From Pseudomonadota bacterium (GTDB taxonomy: Bacteria; Pseudomonadota; Gammaproteobacteria; Acidiferrobacterales; UBA6901), in assembly GCA_021790335.1 (NCBI GenBank), contig JAJYEE010000001.1, positions 155,873-219,872 on the forward strand: 64,000 nt of DNA, read 5' to 3'. Positions 46,461 through 57,527 of this stretch are shown in pieces; positions within the stretch are counted from its first letter, which is position 1; each line of letters opens with the position of its first letter. A program made the translations under genes and the position numbers. The notes beneath the pieces are model-generated. The model was not told where the DNA came from, did no database searches, and saw nothing but the letters and a program-made list of their open reading frames with translations.

Positions 46461-46728
46461 GCGCCTCGTGGTTCTGATAGCCGCCGTGATGGTTTCTGCG
46501 TTGGGAGTAGTCGATCTGCGTGAGCGTAACCGCATGGAATTCGTTGAGCTGCAAGCACTGCGCAATATGCGCGAAAACCTCAATATCGAGCGCGGCAAGT
46601 TGCTTCTCGAGGAAGGAGTCTGGTCCGAGCACCGGCGCGTCGCCGCATTGGCACGGACGCAACTGGGGATGGCCATGCCGGCACCCGATCAGGTCGTCAT
46701 TGTTGAGGTCGACGGAGGTCATCGGTGA
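46453..46728 (+). CDS. ftsL: Cell division protein FtsL
   Basis: 91-residue bitopic protein: a short cytoplasmic N-terminus, one helix (about 5-21, [17 protein letters not shown]) and a periplasmic coiled coil with leucine-type spacing ([19 protein letters not shown]). It forms the FtsQLB subcomplex. The position between rsmH and ftsI, with overlaps of 8 and 4 bp, confirms it where sequence conservation is low. Confidence 0.92.
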   Translation: MDKRLVVLIAAVMVSALGVVDLRERNRMEFVELQALRNMRENLNIERGKLLLEEGVWSEHRRVAALARTQLGMAMPAPDQVVIVEVDGGHR

Positions 46729-48497
46729 GCGCGGCAGCGGGCGGCAGAGCAGGATCTCGCTACTGGATCGTGCTATCGACGATGTTTGCCGGGTTCTGTC
46801 TGCTTGCGATACGAGCGTTCTACCTGCAGGTTGTGGAAGCAAGCTATCTGCAAGACCAGAGCGATGCTTCGCATCTTCGCATCATCGAGGAAGACTCGCA
46901 TCGCGGGATGATCCTCGATCGCAACGGTGAGCCGCTCGCGATCAGCACGCCGGTCGACTCGGTCTGGGCCGATCCAGAGGAATTCGCGCAGGCCCGAGGC
47001 AGCTGGCCAGCCCTTGCCAGGCTGCTGGGCATATCGCTCCCCGGGCTGGCTCAGGCAGTCAAGCGCAATGCGAACCGCCAATTCATGTACATAGAGCGCG
47101 AGATCGCCCCACAAACAGCCAGGCGTGTCATGGCCCTTCATATACCGGGGGTTGCCCTGCAGCGTGAGTATCGCCGCTATTATCCAGCCGGTCCGGTTAC
47201 CGGCCAGCTGATCGGCTTTACCAATGTGGACGACGTGGGGCAGGAAGGAGTCGAGCTCGCCTACAACAGCTGGCTGCGTGCCATCCCGGGCAAGGAGCGC
47301 GTATTGCAGGACCGCTACGGCAATGTAGTGCAGCCGGTTGAAAGCATCTCGTTGCCGGTACCCGGCAAGAACCTCACCCTTAGCATAGACCGGCGCATAC
47401 AGTTTCTGGTCTACCGTGCGCTCAAGGCGGCAGTCAAAAAGTTCCACGCGCACGCAGCCAGCGCGGTGGTGGTCGACGTCCGTACCGGCGAGGTGCTGGC
47501 CGTAGTCAACGTGCCAAGCTTCAACCCGAACAACCGCAGCGGTCTGCGCAGCAGCCTGGTTCGTGACCGCGCCGTGACAGATGTGTTCGAACCGGGGTCG
47601 ACGCTCAAGCCATTTACCATCGCCGCCGCCATGGAAACCGGAAAGTACCGGCCGAGCACGCTGATTAATACCTCGCCTGGAAGCATTCGCGTTGGCGGCT
47701 ACACCATCCGCGACGATGAGGACTCCGGCACTATTTCGGTGGCCCAGATCATCGAGAAATCGAGCAACGTGGGGGCCACTAAAATCGCTTTGTCGCTCGA
47801 TCCCGAAACGATGTGGAATATGTTCCACTTGGTAGGATTCGGGGCGCCCACCGGAGTGGGACTTCCCGGAGAGGCCTCCGGGTTCGTCAGGCCTTTCCAG
47901 CAATGGGTGCCGTCCGAACAGGCAACCATGTCCTTCGGTTACGGAATCTCGGTAAGCGTAATGCAGCTCGCGCAGGCCTACGGCGGCATCGCCAACGACG
48001 GCGTGATGATGCCGCTGACGATCCTCCGGCGCGACCGGCCGGTTGCCGGCCGACGCATCATGACTGCGACCACGGCGCGCGAATTGCGCTCGATGCTCGA
48101 ACTAGTCGTCAGCAATGGTGGCACTGCGCCAGCGGCCGCGGTGGCGGACTACCAGGTAGCCGGCAAGACCGGAACCGCCCACAGACTCGGTCGCGACGGC
48201 TACGAGCCAAACAGCTACTTCGCGTCGTTTTCGGGCTTTGTGCCGGCCAGCGATCCCCGCCTGGCAATGGTAATCATGGTGAACAATCCGCGTGGTGGTG
48301 AGTACTACGGAGGCGAAGTTGCGGCCCCGGTCTTCAGCAGAGTGATGACTGGTGCCCTGCGTCTACTCAATATTCCACCGGACAATCTGCCGCATCCGCA
48401 GCGCTGGGTTGCGCAGGCGCCGCCGCCGGGCATCGGCGGCGGCTTCGTGCGCATCAATGCGCAGGGCGGCGATGCCGGCGCGGGAGGCAAGCTGTGA
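46725..48497 (+). CDS. ftsI: Division-specific peptidoglycan transpeptidase FtsI (PBP3)
   Basis: 590-residue class B penicillin-binding protein. One N-terminal membrane helix (about 13-32), a pedestal domain with RGMILDRNGEPLAIST, and the transpeptidase domain with catalytic Ser292 in STLK (292-295), SSN at 346-348 and KTGT at 481-484. It synthesises septal cross-links together with FtsW. The GTG start overlaps ftsL by 4 bp. The C-terminus is Gly/Pro-rich. Confidence 0.96.
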   Translation: MSAAAGGRAGSRYWIVLSTMFAGFCLLAIRAFYLQVVEASYLQDQSDASHLRIIEEDSHRGMILDRNGEPLAISTPVDSVWADPEEFAQARGSWPALARLLGISLPGLAQAVKRNANRQFMYIEREIAPQTARRVMALHIPGVALQREYRRYYPAGPVTGQLIGFTNVDDVGQEGVELAYNSWLRAIPGKERVLQDRYGNVVQPVESISLPVPGKNLTLSIDRRIQFLVYRALKAAVKKFHAHAASAVVVDVRTGEVLAVVNVPSFNPNNRSGLRSSLVRDRAVTDVFEPGSTLKPFTIAAAMETGKYRPSTLINTSPGSIRVGGYTIRDDEDSGTISVAQIIEKSSNVGATKIALSLDPETMWNMFHLVGFGAPTGVGLPGEASGFVRPFQQWVPSEQATMSFGYGISVSVMQLAQAYGGIANDGVMMPLTILRRDRPVAGRRIMTATTARELRSMLELVVSNGGTAPAAAVADYQVAGKTGTAHRLGRDGYEPNSYFASFSGFVPASDPRLAMVIMVNNPRGGEYYGGEVAAPVFSRVMTGALRLLNIPPDNLPHPQRWVAQAPPPGIGGGFVRINAQGGDAGAGGKL

Positions 48498-49972
48498 CGG
48501 GGATGCGGCTGAGCTTGCTGCTCGATGGTCTGGCGGGCCTCGGTCTGGGTTCCGACCCGGAGATCCTCGGGATCAGCAGCGACAGCCGGATGATCGAGCC
48601 GGGCTGGCTGTTCCTTGCTGCGCCCGGTGTCCGTGGCGATGGGCGCGAGTATGTCGGTGGCGCGATTGCCCGTGGTGCTGCAGCCGTGGTGTTCGAGCAG
48701 GATGAGACGCTGTCCTCTGGGGCGCGGTTCGCGCTACCCGAGATCGCGGTACCCGCGATTCCTGTATCCGGGCTCAGGGATCGCATCGGACTCATCGCTG
48801 ACCGGTTCTTCGGATCACCCTCACGGAAACTATTCGTAGTCGGGGTTACCGGAACCAATGGCAAGACGACCTGCACACATCTTCTGGCCCAGGTGCTGGA
48901 CGAGCCGCAGCGGCGCTGTGGCCTGATCGGAACCCTGGGAACCGGATTTCCGGACAGACTCGATCCGGCAAGCCATACCACTCCCGATCCGGTCAGCGTG
49001 CACCGCTTGCTTTCAGATTTCGTCGATGCGGGTGCAGCGTGGGCGTGCATGGAAGTATCGTCGCATGCCCTTGACCAGGGACGTGTCGAAGGGGTTGCCT
49101 TCAATGTGGCGGTGTTCACCAACCTCACGCGCGATCACTTGGACTATCACGGCACGATGGAAGCCTATGCCCAGAGCAAGTTGCGTCTGTTCGGTTTCCC
49201 CGGCCTGCAAGCAGCCGTCATCAACAGCGATGACACCGTCGGATGTCAGCTGGTGAAAACGGTCGGGCGAGGCCTGCGGGTTACGACTTTCGGTCTTGGT
49301 GAAGCCGACATCCGCGCGACCGAGGTCATGCCGACGCCTGATGGCCTGAGCATGCAAGTGTCGACGCCGGCCGGTGCGGCAGCGCTGCGCAGCCCGCTGA
49401 TAGGACGATTCAACGCGATGAATCTGCTGGCAGTGCTGGCAGTGCTGCTGGTCGCAGGCATGCCGCTGGCGCGCGCCGTGGAGCGGCTAGCACAGGCACG
49501 CCCGGTAGCCGGAAGAATGGAGCGGTTCGGGGGCGGCGGCATGCCGTTGGTGGTGGTTGATTATGCGCATACGCCCGACGCCCTGGAAAAGGCGCTGGCA
49601 GCACTGCGCGAGCATACCCCGGGGCACCTGTCATGCGTGTTTGGCTGTGGTGGCGACCGTGATCGCGGCAAGCGGCCGCAAATGGGCGGGATTGCCGAGA
49701 ATCTTGCGGACATTGTGATCATTACCGACGACAACCCCCGCCACGAGCCGCCGGAACAGATCATCGCCGATATCGCCAGCGGTATGCACTCAACTCCAAC
49801 CATCGTACGGGATCGCGCGCGCGCGATCGGTATGGCGATCGGTGGCGCGAAGGCCGGTGACGCAGTCCTCGTTGCGGGCAAGGGCCATGAGAGTTATCAA
49901 CAGATCGGAGACAGGCGCCTGAAGTTCAGCGATAGGGAGGTCGTGATGCAGATCCTGGGAGTTGCCACATGA
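48494..49972 (+). CDS. murE: UDP-MurNAc-L-Ala-D-Glu:meso-DAP ligase
   Basis: 492-residue Mur ligase adding meso-diaminopimelate to the stem peptide. The ATP loop is GVTGTNGKTTCTHLL, with SSHALDQGRVEG and the substrate-specificity motif DDNPRHEPPEQI, whose DNPR signature marks meso-DAP and not lysine. GTG start overlaps ftsI by 4 bp; an ATG at 48503 is an alternative. Overlaps murF by 4 bp. Confidence 0.96.
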   Translation: MTGMRLSLLLDGLAGLGLGSDPEILGISSDSRMIEPGWLFLAAPGVRGDGREYVGGAIARGAAAVVFEQDETLSSGARFALPEIAVPAIPVSGLRDRIGLIADRFFGSPSRKLFVVGVTGTNGKTTCTHLLAQVLDEPQRRCGLIGTLGTGFPDRLDPASHTTPDPVSVHRLLSDFVDAGAAWACMEVSSHALDQGRVEGVAFNVAVFTNLTRDHLDYHGTMEAYAQSKLRLFGFPGLQAAVINSDDTVGCQLVKTVGRGLRVTTFGLGEADIRATEVMPTPDGLSMQVSTPAGAAALRSPLIGRFNAMNLLAVLAVLLVAGMPLARAVERLAQARPVAGRMERFGGGGMPLVVVDYAHTPDALEKALAALREHTPGHLSCVFGCGGDRDRGKRPQMGGIAENLADIVIITDDNPRHEPPEQIIADIASGMHSTPTIVRDRARAIGMAIGGAKAGDAVLVAGKGHESYQQIGDRRLKFSDREVVMQILGVAT

Positions 49973-51369
49973 TGACTCTGGGTGCCGCAGCGCGCGTGCT
50001 GCAAGGCAGCCTGTCCGGCGGCGACGCGGAATTCACGGGTGTGGGCAGCGACACCCGCAGGCTTGCGCGTGGAGACCTGTTCGTCGCATTAATTGGCCCC
50101 AGCTTTGACGGTCACGACTTCCTGGCCGATGCGGCGCGTGCCGGCGCTGCCGGGGCCATCGTCAGCCGGCGGGCCGCGGACAGCGGACTGCCCACAGTCC
50201 GCGTTACCGACACGCGTAGAAGCCTCGGAGCGCTGGCAGCCTATTGGCGGGGCACTTTTTATGTGCCGCTAATCGCAGTTACCGGAAGCAACGGGAAAAC
50301 CACGGTAAAAGGCATGCTGGCATCGATCATGGCCGAGACCGGCGCCGGCCTTGCGACCGAGGGCAATCTCAATAATGACATCGGGGTGCCTCTGACCTTG
50401 CTGCGGCTGCGAGCTCGCGATCGCTACGCGGTCGTCGAGATGGGCATGAACCACCCGGGCGAGATCGATTATCTTACGCGCCTCGCCCGGCCCACAATCG
50501 CGCTGATTACGAATGCGGCCCAGGCACACCTCGCGGGACTGGGCAGCGTTGCTGCGGTGGCGCGCGCAAAGGGAGAGATTTTCGCGGGCCTGGATGAAAA
50601 CGGCATAGCTATCATCAACGCCGATGACCCGTATGCCGAGCTCTGGCGCAAATTGGCCGGCCATCGGCGGCAGTTGAGTTTCGGGCTGGAATCCGCCGCC
50701 GACGTCAGCGCCGATTATGAGCTCGATGCGCTGGGAAGCGCGGTACGTCTGAAAACTCCGAAAGGAGAGGCGGACTTGCGGCTCGCCCTGCTTGGCCGAC
50801 ACAACGTCATGAACGCTCTTGCCGCAGTTGCCGCTTCCATGGCCGCCGGAGCAGGCTTGCGCGATATAAGAAGCGGGCTTCAGAAGCTGAAGCCCGCTCC
50901 CGGCAGACTGGAGGCCAAGTCCGGCTTCAAGGGCGCATGCGTATTGGACGACACGTACAACGCCAATCCCGGATCGCTGGCCTCCGGCATAGAGGTTCTT
51001 GGTCGCGCCAGCGGAGAACGCGTGCTGGTGATCGGCGACATGGCCGAACTCGGGGATGCTGCGGACGAGATTCATAGCCACGCCGGCGAACTTGCGCGGC
51101 AGGCAGGTATCCACCGTCTGTACGCCATCGGTGCGCTGACCTGGCCGACTGTCCGGAGTTTCGGAACCGGCGCCATGCACTTCGATCAGCATGATGCGCT
51201 CGTGGAAAGCCTTCGCAATGTCATGCATCGGGATATGACGCTTCTGGTAAAGGGATCGCGTGTGATGCACATGGAGCGCGTCGTGCACGGACTTGTGGAT
51301 GACGATGATGACAGCCGGAATACAGCTCCAGGCGCAGGCCCGGACAAAGACGGGAAGAGGACCTCTTAG
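49969..51369 (+). CDS. murF: UDP-MurNAc-tripeptide D-alanyl-D-alanine ligase
   Basis: 466-residue Mur ligase attaching D-Ala-D-Ala. [14 protein letters not shown] is the ATP loop; [14 protein letters not shown] and [12 protein letters not shown] are MurF-specific. The C-terminal tail (about 440-466) is acidic then basic. The D-Ala-D-Ala substrate must come from a ddl gene outside this window. Shares one base with the mraY start. Confidence 0.96.
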   Translation: MMTLGAAARVLQGSLSGGDAEFTGVGSDTRRLARGDLFVALIGPSFDGHDFLADAARAGAAGAIVSRRAADSGLPTVRVTDTRRSLGALAAYWRGTFYVPLIAVTGSNGKTTVKGMLASIMAETGAGLATEGNLNNDIGVPLTLLRLRARDRYAVVEMGMNHPGEIDYLTRLARPTIALITNAAQAHLAGLGSVAAVARAKGEIFAGLDENGIAIINADDPYAELWRKLAGHRRQLSFGLESAADVSADYELDALGSAVRLKTPKGEADLRLALLGRHNVMNALAAVAASMAAGAGLRDIRSGLQKLKPAPGRLEAKSGFKGACVLDDTYNANPGSLASGIEVLGRASGERVLVIGDMAELGDAADEIHSHAGELARQAGIHRLYAIGALTWPTVRSFGTGAMHFDQHDALVESLRNVMHRDMTLLVKGSRVMHMERVVHGLVDDDDDSRNTAPGAGPDKDGKRTS

Positions 51370-52451
51370 TGCTTTTCTACCTATTCAAGAGACTGGCACA
51401 CGACATTTCGTTCTTCAATGTCTTTCACTATCTCACGCTGCGCGGCATCCTCGGGGTACTCACGGCGCTCGCGATCTGCTTCATTGTCGGCCCGATCATG
51501 ATCCGCAAACTCAGCCAATACCAGATCGGGCAGACGGTGCGAAACGACGGCCCACAGAGCCATCTCACGAAAGCCGGGACCCCGACGATGGGCGGGGCGC
51601 TGATTCTGGTCGCCGTGTTTATTACCACGCTGCTGTGGGCTGACCTGACCAATCGGTTCGTCTGGGTAGTTCTGTTCACAACTTTTGCGTTCGGCGCCAT
51701 AGGATGGGCAGACGATTACAAAAAGCTCGTCAGCAAGAATCCGCGCGGGATCGGTGCCAAGGCAAAATATTTATGGCAATCCGTGGCGGGTCTCAGCGCC
51801 GCGCTGTTCCTGTATTATACGGCCCGCTCTCCGGTCGAGATCGAGCTGATCGTTCCGTTCTTCAAGCATGTGGCCATCGGTATGGGCCCATGGTTCATAC
51901 TGCTGACCTACTTCGTGATCGTAGGTTCGAGCAACGCTGTCAATCTTACCGACGGGTTGGACGGCTTGGCCGTGATGCCGACGGTAATGGTGGCAGGCGC
52001 GCTTGGAATCTTCGCTTACGTGACTGGTCACTATCAATTTTCACAATACCTCGGAATTCCTTACATCGCCGGTGCGGGCGAAGTGCTGGTGTTCTGCTCC
52101 GCATTGGTTGGCGCTGGCCTCGGGTTCCTCTGGTTCAATACCTATCCGGCAATGGTGTTCATGGGGGATGTCGGAGCGCTCGGCCTGGGCGCAGCCCTGG
52201 GGGTTATCGCCGTGGTGGTGCATCAGGAGATTGTGCTGTTCATCATGGGCGGGGTATTCGTGATGGAAACCGTATCGGTGATGCTGCAGGTGGTGTCGTT
52301 CAAGCTGACTGGGCGTCGCATTTTCCGCATGGCGCCCCTGCACCATCACTTCGAACTCAAAGGATGGCCGGAGCCGCGCGTTATCGTGCGTTTCTGGATT
52401 ATTACCCTGATCCTGGTGTTGATCGGGCTTGCGACGTTGAAGATTCGCTGA
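51369..52451 (+). CDS. mraY: Phospho-MurNAc-pentapeptide translocase
   Basis: 360-residue ten-helix membrane enzyme making lipid I from UDP-MurNAc-pentapeptide and undecaprenyl phosphate. [27 protein letters not shown] with catalytic Asp residues, [13 protein letters not shown] and [12 protein letters not shown] are the family signatures. Starts with GTG overlapping the murF stop by one base. Normal length. Confidence 0.96.
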   Translation: MLFYLFKRLAHDISFFNVFHYLTLRGILGVLTALAICFIVGPIMIRKLSQYQIGQTVRNDGPQSHLTKAGTPTMGGALILVAVFITTLLWADLTNRFVWVVLFTTFAFGAIGWADDYKKLVSKNPRGIGAKAKYLWQSVAGLSAALFLYYTARSPVEIELIVPFFKHVAIGMGPWFILLTYFVIVGSSNAVNLTDGLDGLAVMPTVMVAGALGIFAYVTGHYQFSQYLGIPYIAGAGEVLVFCSALVGAGLGFLWFNTYPAMVFMGDVGALGLGAALGVIAVVVHQEIVLFIMGGVFVMETVSVMLQVVSFKLTGRRIFRMAPLHHHFELKGWPEPRVIVRFWIITLILVLIGLATLKIR

Positions 52452-52453
52452 CT

Positions 52454-53809
52454 ATGCAGGCGGCGTGCATGGCACCCAACAATTCGCAGACAGCGCTGGT
52501 ACTTGGACTCGGTGCAACGGGCCTGTCCTGCGCGCGCCATCTGAGCGCGCACGGCTACCGGGTGCGGGTGGCGGACAGCCGGCCGGCACCGCCGATGTTA
52601 TCGTCGCTGCGCTCCGAGTTCCCTGACATGCAGGTAAATACCGGACCATGGGACAGCCGTGTTTTTCGCGACGCAGACCTGCTTGTGGTCAGCCCCGGTC
52701 TGTCGCTGCGCGATCCGGAAATTGCCGCCGCTCTGGCCGCCGGCGCGACTGCGGTCGGAGATATCGAGCTGTTTGCGCGCGCGACCACCGCGCCGGTCAT
52801 CGCGATCACCGGCGCGAACGGCAAGAGTACGGTGACAACCCTGGTAGGCGAGATGTGTCGGGCGGCCGGACTTGATACCGCAGTGGGCGGGAACATCGGA
52901 ACACCGGCGCTCGATCTGTTGCGTCATCCCGAGCCGGATGTCTACGTCCTGGAACTCTCGAGCTTCCAGCTCGAAACCACTTTCAGCCTGAATGCCCGTT
53001 CCGCAACAGTGCTGAATATAACTCCCGATCACATGGATCGCTATCGCGATATTGAGGAGTATGCCGCCGCCAAGGAACGCATTTTTCAGGGCGACGGAGT
53101 GATCGTGCTCAATCGCGACGATTCACGGGTGATGGCCATGGCCAGGGCGGGTCGACGGGCGATGTGCTTCGGACTGTCGCAACCGCGTGATGAATCCGAT
53201 TACGGTCTTGTGCGCAAAGGCAGCGATGAATGGTTCGCGCGTGGCGCGCGCGCCTTCATGCCTGTGGCCGAGTTGCAGCTCGAGGGACGTCACAATGTGG
53301 CCAACGCGCTGGCGGCGGCCGCGCTGACCGATGTGATCGGAGTCCCGTTCGACTCGATGCGGCGCGCGCTTTCAAGTTTCAAGGGGCTGCGCCATCGCAC
53401 GGAGGTGGTGGGTGAGCGCGACGGGGTGCTATGGATAAACGATTCCAAGGGCACAAACGTCGGCGCCACTGTTGCAGCACTGAACGGCATGGATCGGCCG
53501 GTTATCCTGATCGCAGGCGGGGATGGGAAGGGCGCCGATTTTTCACAGTTGCGCGGCGCGGCCAGGAATCGGGTGCGCGGCATGGTGCTCATCGGGCGGG
53601 ATGCTCCGTTGCTCGAGCAGGCGCTCGGTGATCTCGTTCCAGTAGTACACGCTGCTGATATGCGCGAAGCGGTGCAGAAGGCTGCTGCCCTGGCACTCAG
53701 CGGCGACGCGGTGTTGCTGTCCCCGGCGTGTGCCAGTTTCGACATGTTTCGCAACTACGAACATCGTGGAGACGTGTTTCGCGATGCAGTCGCCAAGGTT
53801 ATCGGATGA
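52454..53809 (+). CDS. murD: UDP-MurNAc-L-alanine:D-glutamate ligase
   Basis: 451-residue Mur ligase adding D-glutamate. Rossmann-type N-terminus ALVLGLGATGLSCARHL, ATP loop ITGANGKSTVTTLVG, EFSSFQLE-type ELSSFQLETT and the C-terminal GGDGKGADF. The ATG at 52454 is 2 bp after mraY; a second ATG at 52469 is possible. The same frame is open far upstream inside mraY, but that part is only antiphase sequence. Confidence 0.95.
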   Translation: MQAACMAPNNSQTALVLGLGATGLSCARHLSAHGYRVRVADSRPAPPMLSSLRSEFPDMQVNTGPWDSRVFRDADLLVVSPGLSLRDPEIAAALAAGATAVGDIELFARATTAPVIAITGANGKSTVTTLVGEMCRAAGLDTAVGGNIGTPALDLLRHPEPDVYVLELSSFQLETTFSLNARSATVLNITPDHMDRYRDIEEYAAAKERIFQGDGVIVLNRDDSRVMAMARAGRRAMCFGLSQPRDESDYGLVRKGSDEWFARGARAFMPVAELQLEGRHNVANALAAAALTDVIGVPFDSMRRALSSFKGLRHRTEVVGERDGVLWINDSKGTNVGATVAALNGMDRPVILIAGGDGKGADFSQLRGAARNRVRGMVLIGRDAPLLEQALGDLVPVVHAADMREAVQKAAALALSGDAVLLSPACASFDMFRNYEHRGDVFRDAVAKVIG

Positions 53810-53900
53810 GCGAGATCGGGAATGCAGTCGTGCGACGTGCATTGCGGGCGGCAGAGCCGCGCGGCGGGCGCGCGCCCCGTTTCGCCAGGGATTGCGGACG

Positions 53901-55067
53901 ATGAGCACCGTGCTGATCAATAACCGCAATACCAGGGCTGCCGGCCCGACCCGCCCTGCATACGACCCGTGGCTGGTGAGCAGTGTGGGAATCCTGCTCG
54001 CGGTCGGAATAGTCATGGTGTATTCGGCCTCGATACCTACGGCAGAGCGGTATACCGGAGGCAGCTTCCATTTTCTCCTGCGTCACCTGCTCAGTATCGT
54101 GCTCGGCCTGGTTGCGGGCGCGCTGGTCATGCGGACCCGCGTCAGGTTGTGGGAACACGCCGGACCGTACCTGCTTCTTGCAGGGATAGGAATGATGGTT
54201 CTGGTCATGGTGCCGGGTATCGGAGTGCATGTAAACGGAAGTTCGCGCTGGCTGCATCTGGGGTTATTCAAGCTTCAGCCGTCGGAGCTTGTGAAGGATT
54301 TCATGGTTGTGTATGTCGCCGGGTACTTGGTGCGCAAGCAGGAAGAACTGCGATATTTTACCCAGGGCATTCTGATGGTCAGCATTGTCGTGGCCGTAAT
54401 CGGGGCGCTGCTTTTGCAGGAACCTGATCTGGGTACCGTTGTCGTGATCAGCATCACGGTTTTCATAATGCTGTTTCTCGGCGGCGTGCGATTTTGGCAC
54501 TTCATGGTCGTGGTCGCGGCGGGGTTTGGTGGAATGATCCTGCTTACGGTTTATTCGCCGTATCGCATGGCCCGCATCACCGGGTTTCTCCACCCGTGGG
54601 CCGATCCCCTCAACAAAGGGTTCCAGCTGACCCAGGCGCTGATTGCCTTCGGGCGTGGCGGCGTATTCGGAGTCGGACTCGGGGGCAGTGTGCAGAAGCT
54701 GTTCTATCTGCCGGCGGCATATACCGACTTCCTGCTCGCCGTGCTGGCCGAGGAGCTCGGCCTGATAGGCGTGCTCGTCATCATTGGGCTTTTCGTCATC
54801 GTCGTCTGGCGCGCATTCGTGATTTCGCGCGCTGCCGAGAGGCTGGGCCAGATCTATGGAGCCCGCCTGGCCCAGGGCGTCGGCATCCTGATTGGCGGGG
54901 AGGCGATGATCAACATGGGCGTGAACATGGGAGCGTTGCCGACAAAGGGGTTGACGCTTCCGTTTGTCAGCTACGGCGGCAGCAGCATGGTTGCCAGCTG
55001 CATCGCGGTCGCGTTGCTGCTGCTGGTGGACCGTGAAACGCGCCAGCGCCGGCCGGAGAAGACATGA
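53901..55067 (+). CDS. ftsW: Lipid II polymerase / division SEDS protein FtsW
   Basis: 388-residue SEDS-family membrane protein with about ten helices, the septal glycosyltransferase partner of FtsI. GIVMVYSAS near the first helix, GSSRWLHLGLFKLQPSELVK, PYRMARITGFLHPWADPLN and NMGALPTKGLTLPFVSYGGSS (partial landmarks) are the SEDS motifs; the catalytic Asp is expected in the large loop with WADP. The start follows a 91-bp spacer after murD. Confidence 0.95.
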   Translation: MSTVLINNRNTRAAGPTRPAYDPWLVSSVGILLAVGIVMVYSASIPTAERYTGGSFHFLLRHLLSIVLGLVAGALVMRTRVRLWEHAGPYLLLAGIGMMVLVMVPGIGVHVNGSSRWLHLGLFKLQPSELVKDFMVVYVAGYLVRKQEELRYFTQGILMVSIVVAVIGALLLQEPDLGTVVVISITVFIMLFLGGVRFWHFMVVVAAGFGGMILLTVYSPYRMARITGFLHPWADPLNKGFQLTQALIAFGRGGVFGVGLGGSVQKLFYLPAAYTDFLLAVLAEELGLIGVLVIIGLFVIVVWRAFVISRAAERLGQIYGARLAQGVGILIGGEAMINMGVNMGALPTKGLTLPFVSYGGSSMVASCIAVALLLLVDRETRQRRPEKT

Positions 55068-56140
55068 CTACGGTGATGATCCTTGCCGGGGGGACCGGAG
55101 GCCACGTATACCCGGCGCTTGCAGTTGCCCGAAAGCTGCGCGATCAAGGCGTTGTGGTCGTATGGGTTGGAACACGCAGAGGACTTGAGGCGCGCGTGGT
55201 GCCGGCAGCCGGATTCGAGATGGAGTGGATCACCATACGAGGTATTCGACATAAGGGCTACACGTCATGGCTGCTAATGCCGTTGCGCCTGGCGGTCGCC
55301 ATGTTCCAGTCGTGGCGCATTATGCGCCGTCTCCGGCCCGATGCCGTGCTGGCAATGGGGGGGTTCGTGGCTGCACCCGGCGGGCTGGTGGCGCGTCTGC
55401 TGCGTCGGCCATTGCTGATCCACGAGCAGAATGCAATTGCCGGGCTTACCAATCGCTGGCTCGCCTATATAGCTGACACCGTGATGTGCGGTTTTCCGGA
55501 GGCCTTCGGAACTTTGCCCGGCGCACGCCATGTGGGGAACCCGGTACGCGACGAGATCCTTGCGCTGCCCGCGCCGACCGAGCGCCTAGGCGCCCGCCAG
55601 GGGCCATTGCGCATCCTGGTGGTCGGCGGCAGTCAGGGTGCGCATGTGTTCAATACGGTGATGCCCGAGGCGATGGCAAGGGTTGCGCACCAGCTTTCCC
55701 CCCAGGTCTGGCATCAGGCCGGGCGCAACGGGCGTGAGTCTACAGAACGTGCGTACCGGGCATCGATGGTCGAGGCGCGCGTCACGGCATTCATCGACGA
55801 CATGGCCCAGGCCTACGCCTGGGCTGACCTGCTCATATGCCGCGCTGGGGCGATGACGATCGCCGAGATCGCCGCGGCTGGCATTGCTGCCATCCTTGTC
55901 CCTTATCCGCATGCCGTCGACGATCATCAGACGGCAAATGCCCGGTTTCTGAACGACAGAGACGCAGCGGTTCTGGTTCCGCAGTCCGAATTCGATGCCG
56001 CGCGCGTCGCCGAGCTACTCGCCGGTTTTGCCGCCAACCGCGAGCTGCTGCAGAAGATGGCGATCAACGCGCGTACCTGTGCCGTGCCGGACGCGACCGA
56101 GGCGGTCGCGCGCCTGTGTGTGGAGGCGGTCCATGCGTAA
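55064..56140 (+). CDS. murG: UDP-GlcNAc:lipid I N-acetylglucosaminyltransferase
   Basis: 358-residue GT-B glycosyltransferase that makes lipid II at the inner face of the membrane. [54 protein letters not shown] and [14 protein letters not shown] are the standard motifs. Overlaps ftsW by 4 bp and murC by 8 bp. Confidence 0.96.
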   Translation: MTTVMILAGGTGGHVYPALAVARKLRDQGVVVVWVGTRRGLEARVVPAAGFEMEWITIRGIRHKGYTSWLLMPLRLAVAMFQSWRIMRRLRPDAVLAMGGFVAAPGGLVARLLRRPLLIHEQNAIAGLTNRWLAYIADTVMCGFPEAFGTLPGARHVGNPVRDEILALPAPTERLGARQGPLRILVVGGSQGAHVFNTVMPEAMARVAHQLSPQVWHQAGRNGRESTERAYRASMVEARVTAFIDDMAQAYAWADLLICRAGAMTIAEIAAAGIAAILVPYPHAVDDHQTANARFLNDRDAAVLVPQSEFDAARVAELLAGFAANRELLQKMAINARTCAVPDATEAVARLCVEAVHA

Positions 56141-57527
56141 CTGGGTAAGGCGCATTCATTTCGTGGGAATCGGTGGAGCCGGGATGAGCGGCATTGCCGA
56201 AGTGCTTCACAACCTGAAATTCGAGGTTTCGGGGTCGGATGCTCAGCAAAACGCCAACACACACCGGCTAAGCGGGCTGGGTGTGGCGGTGCATATAGGG
56301 CATGACGCCGCACTGATCGGGGGGGCCGATGTCGTGGTGGTCTCGTCTGCGGTCGACGTCCAGAATCCAGAGGTCATGGCGGCGCACGCTGCCAAGATCC
56401 CGGTGATCCCGCGTGCGGAAATGCTCGGTGAACTCATGCGGCTGCAGCATGGAATCGCTGTTGCCGGCACGCACGGCAAGACCACGACCACCAGTCTTGT
56501 GGCAAGTGTTTTGGCGCAGGGCGGGCTTGATCCCACATTCGTCATAGGCGGACGCCTGAATAGCGCCGGAGCGAACGCACGTCTGGGTCGAGGCGATTAT
56601 CTTGTTGCGGAGGCTGATGAGAGCGATGCCTCGTTTCTGCATCTGCAGCCCTATCTGGCGATCGTGACCAACATTGACGCCGACCATATGGGAACCTACG
56701 GCGGTGATTTCTCCCGCCTGAAACAAGCGTTCATCGACTTCTTGCACAATCTGCCGTTCTACGGACTTGCGGTACTTTGCATCGACGACCCCGTAGTGCG
56801 GGAAATCATGCCTAAAGTGCACAAGCCGATACGGACCTACGGGCTCAGCGCGGACGCGGACGCACAGGCGCAGGACATCGTGCAGCGTGGCATGCAGATG
56901 CACTTCACCGCCACTCTGCCGGGCATGCCGGGGGGGATGCAGGTAGTTCTCAACCAACCGGGTCGTCACAATGTTCTGAACGCGCTTGCCGCGATCGTGG
57001 TGGCGCACGAATTACATGTTTCCGATCAGGCGATTTTTGACGGGCTGGCAGGGTTTGCCGGTATTGGGCGGCGGTTCCAGATCAACGGCACGGTCGCGCT
57101 GGACGGCGGGGACGTGATGCTGGTCGATGACTACGGGCACCATCCTACCGAGCTTGCCGCTACGATCGCCGCCGCGCGCGCCGGCTGGCCGCAACGCAGG
57201 CTGGTTGTCGCCTTTCAGCCCCATCGCTACACGCGTACGCGCGACCTCTTCGACGACTTTTGCGCGGTGCTGGGCGGTCTTGACCCCGTACTGATCACCG
57301 AGGTGTACGCCGCCGGCGAGCTGCCCATTGTAGGTGCCGACGGACGTGCCCTGTGCCGAGCGATCCGTGCACGCGGAGGCAATCCCATATTTCTGGAAAA
57401 AGTCGATGCACTTCCCGGCGTTCTGCGGGAGGTACTTGCCCCCGGGGATCTGTTGCTGACGCTTGGGGCGGGAAACATCGGACAGGTTGCGGCCAATCTG
57501 CCCAAAACACTGGTGGCCGGGACATGA
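56133..57527 (+). CDS. murC: UDP-MurNAc:L-alanine ligase
   Basis: 464-residue Mur ligase adding the first stem residue. [17 protein letters not shown] is the UDP-binding loop, [15 protein letters not shown] the ATP loop, [12 protein letters not shown] and [15 protein letters not shown] the MurC-specific segments. The last gene of the ligase set; murB follows with an ATGA overlap. I chose the start within the murG end. Confidence 0.96.
   Translation: MRNWVRRIHFVGIGGAGMSGIAEVLHNLKFEVSGSDAQQNANTHRLSGLGVAVHIGHDAALIGGADVVVVSSAVDVQNPEVMAAHAAKIPVIPRAEMLGELMRLQHGIAVAGTHGKTTTTSLVASVLAQGGLDPTFVIGGRLNSAGANARLGRGDYLVAEADESDASFLHLQPYLAIVTNIDADHMGTYGGDFSRLKQAFIDFLHNLPFYGLAVLCIDDPVVREIMPKVHKPIRTYGLSADADAQAQDIVQRGMQMHFTATLPGMPGGMQVVLNQPGRHNVLNALAAIVVAHELHVSDQAIFDGLAGFAGIGRRFQINGTVALDGGDVMLVDDYGHHPTELAATIAAARAGWPQRRLVVAFQPHRYTRTRDLFDDFCAVLGGLDPVLITEVYAAGELPIVGADGRALCRAIRARGGNPIFLEKVDALPGVLREVLAPGDLLLTLGAGNIGQVAANLPKTLVAGT

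Noticed and set aside
49814-49829. 16-bp CG-rich palindrome (GATCGCGCGCGCGATC)
   Set aside because: It lies inside murE codons for Asp-Arg-Ala-Arg-Ala-Ile and is explained by codon use, with no repeat elsewhere that I noticed.
51704-52453. 250-codon upstream extension of MurD through mraY
   Set aside because: It is the out-of-phase reading of mraY; the Rossmann start of MurD at 52454 directly follows the mraY stop.
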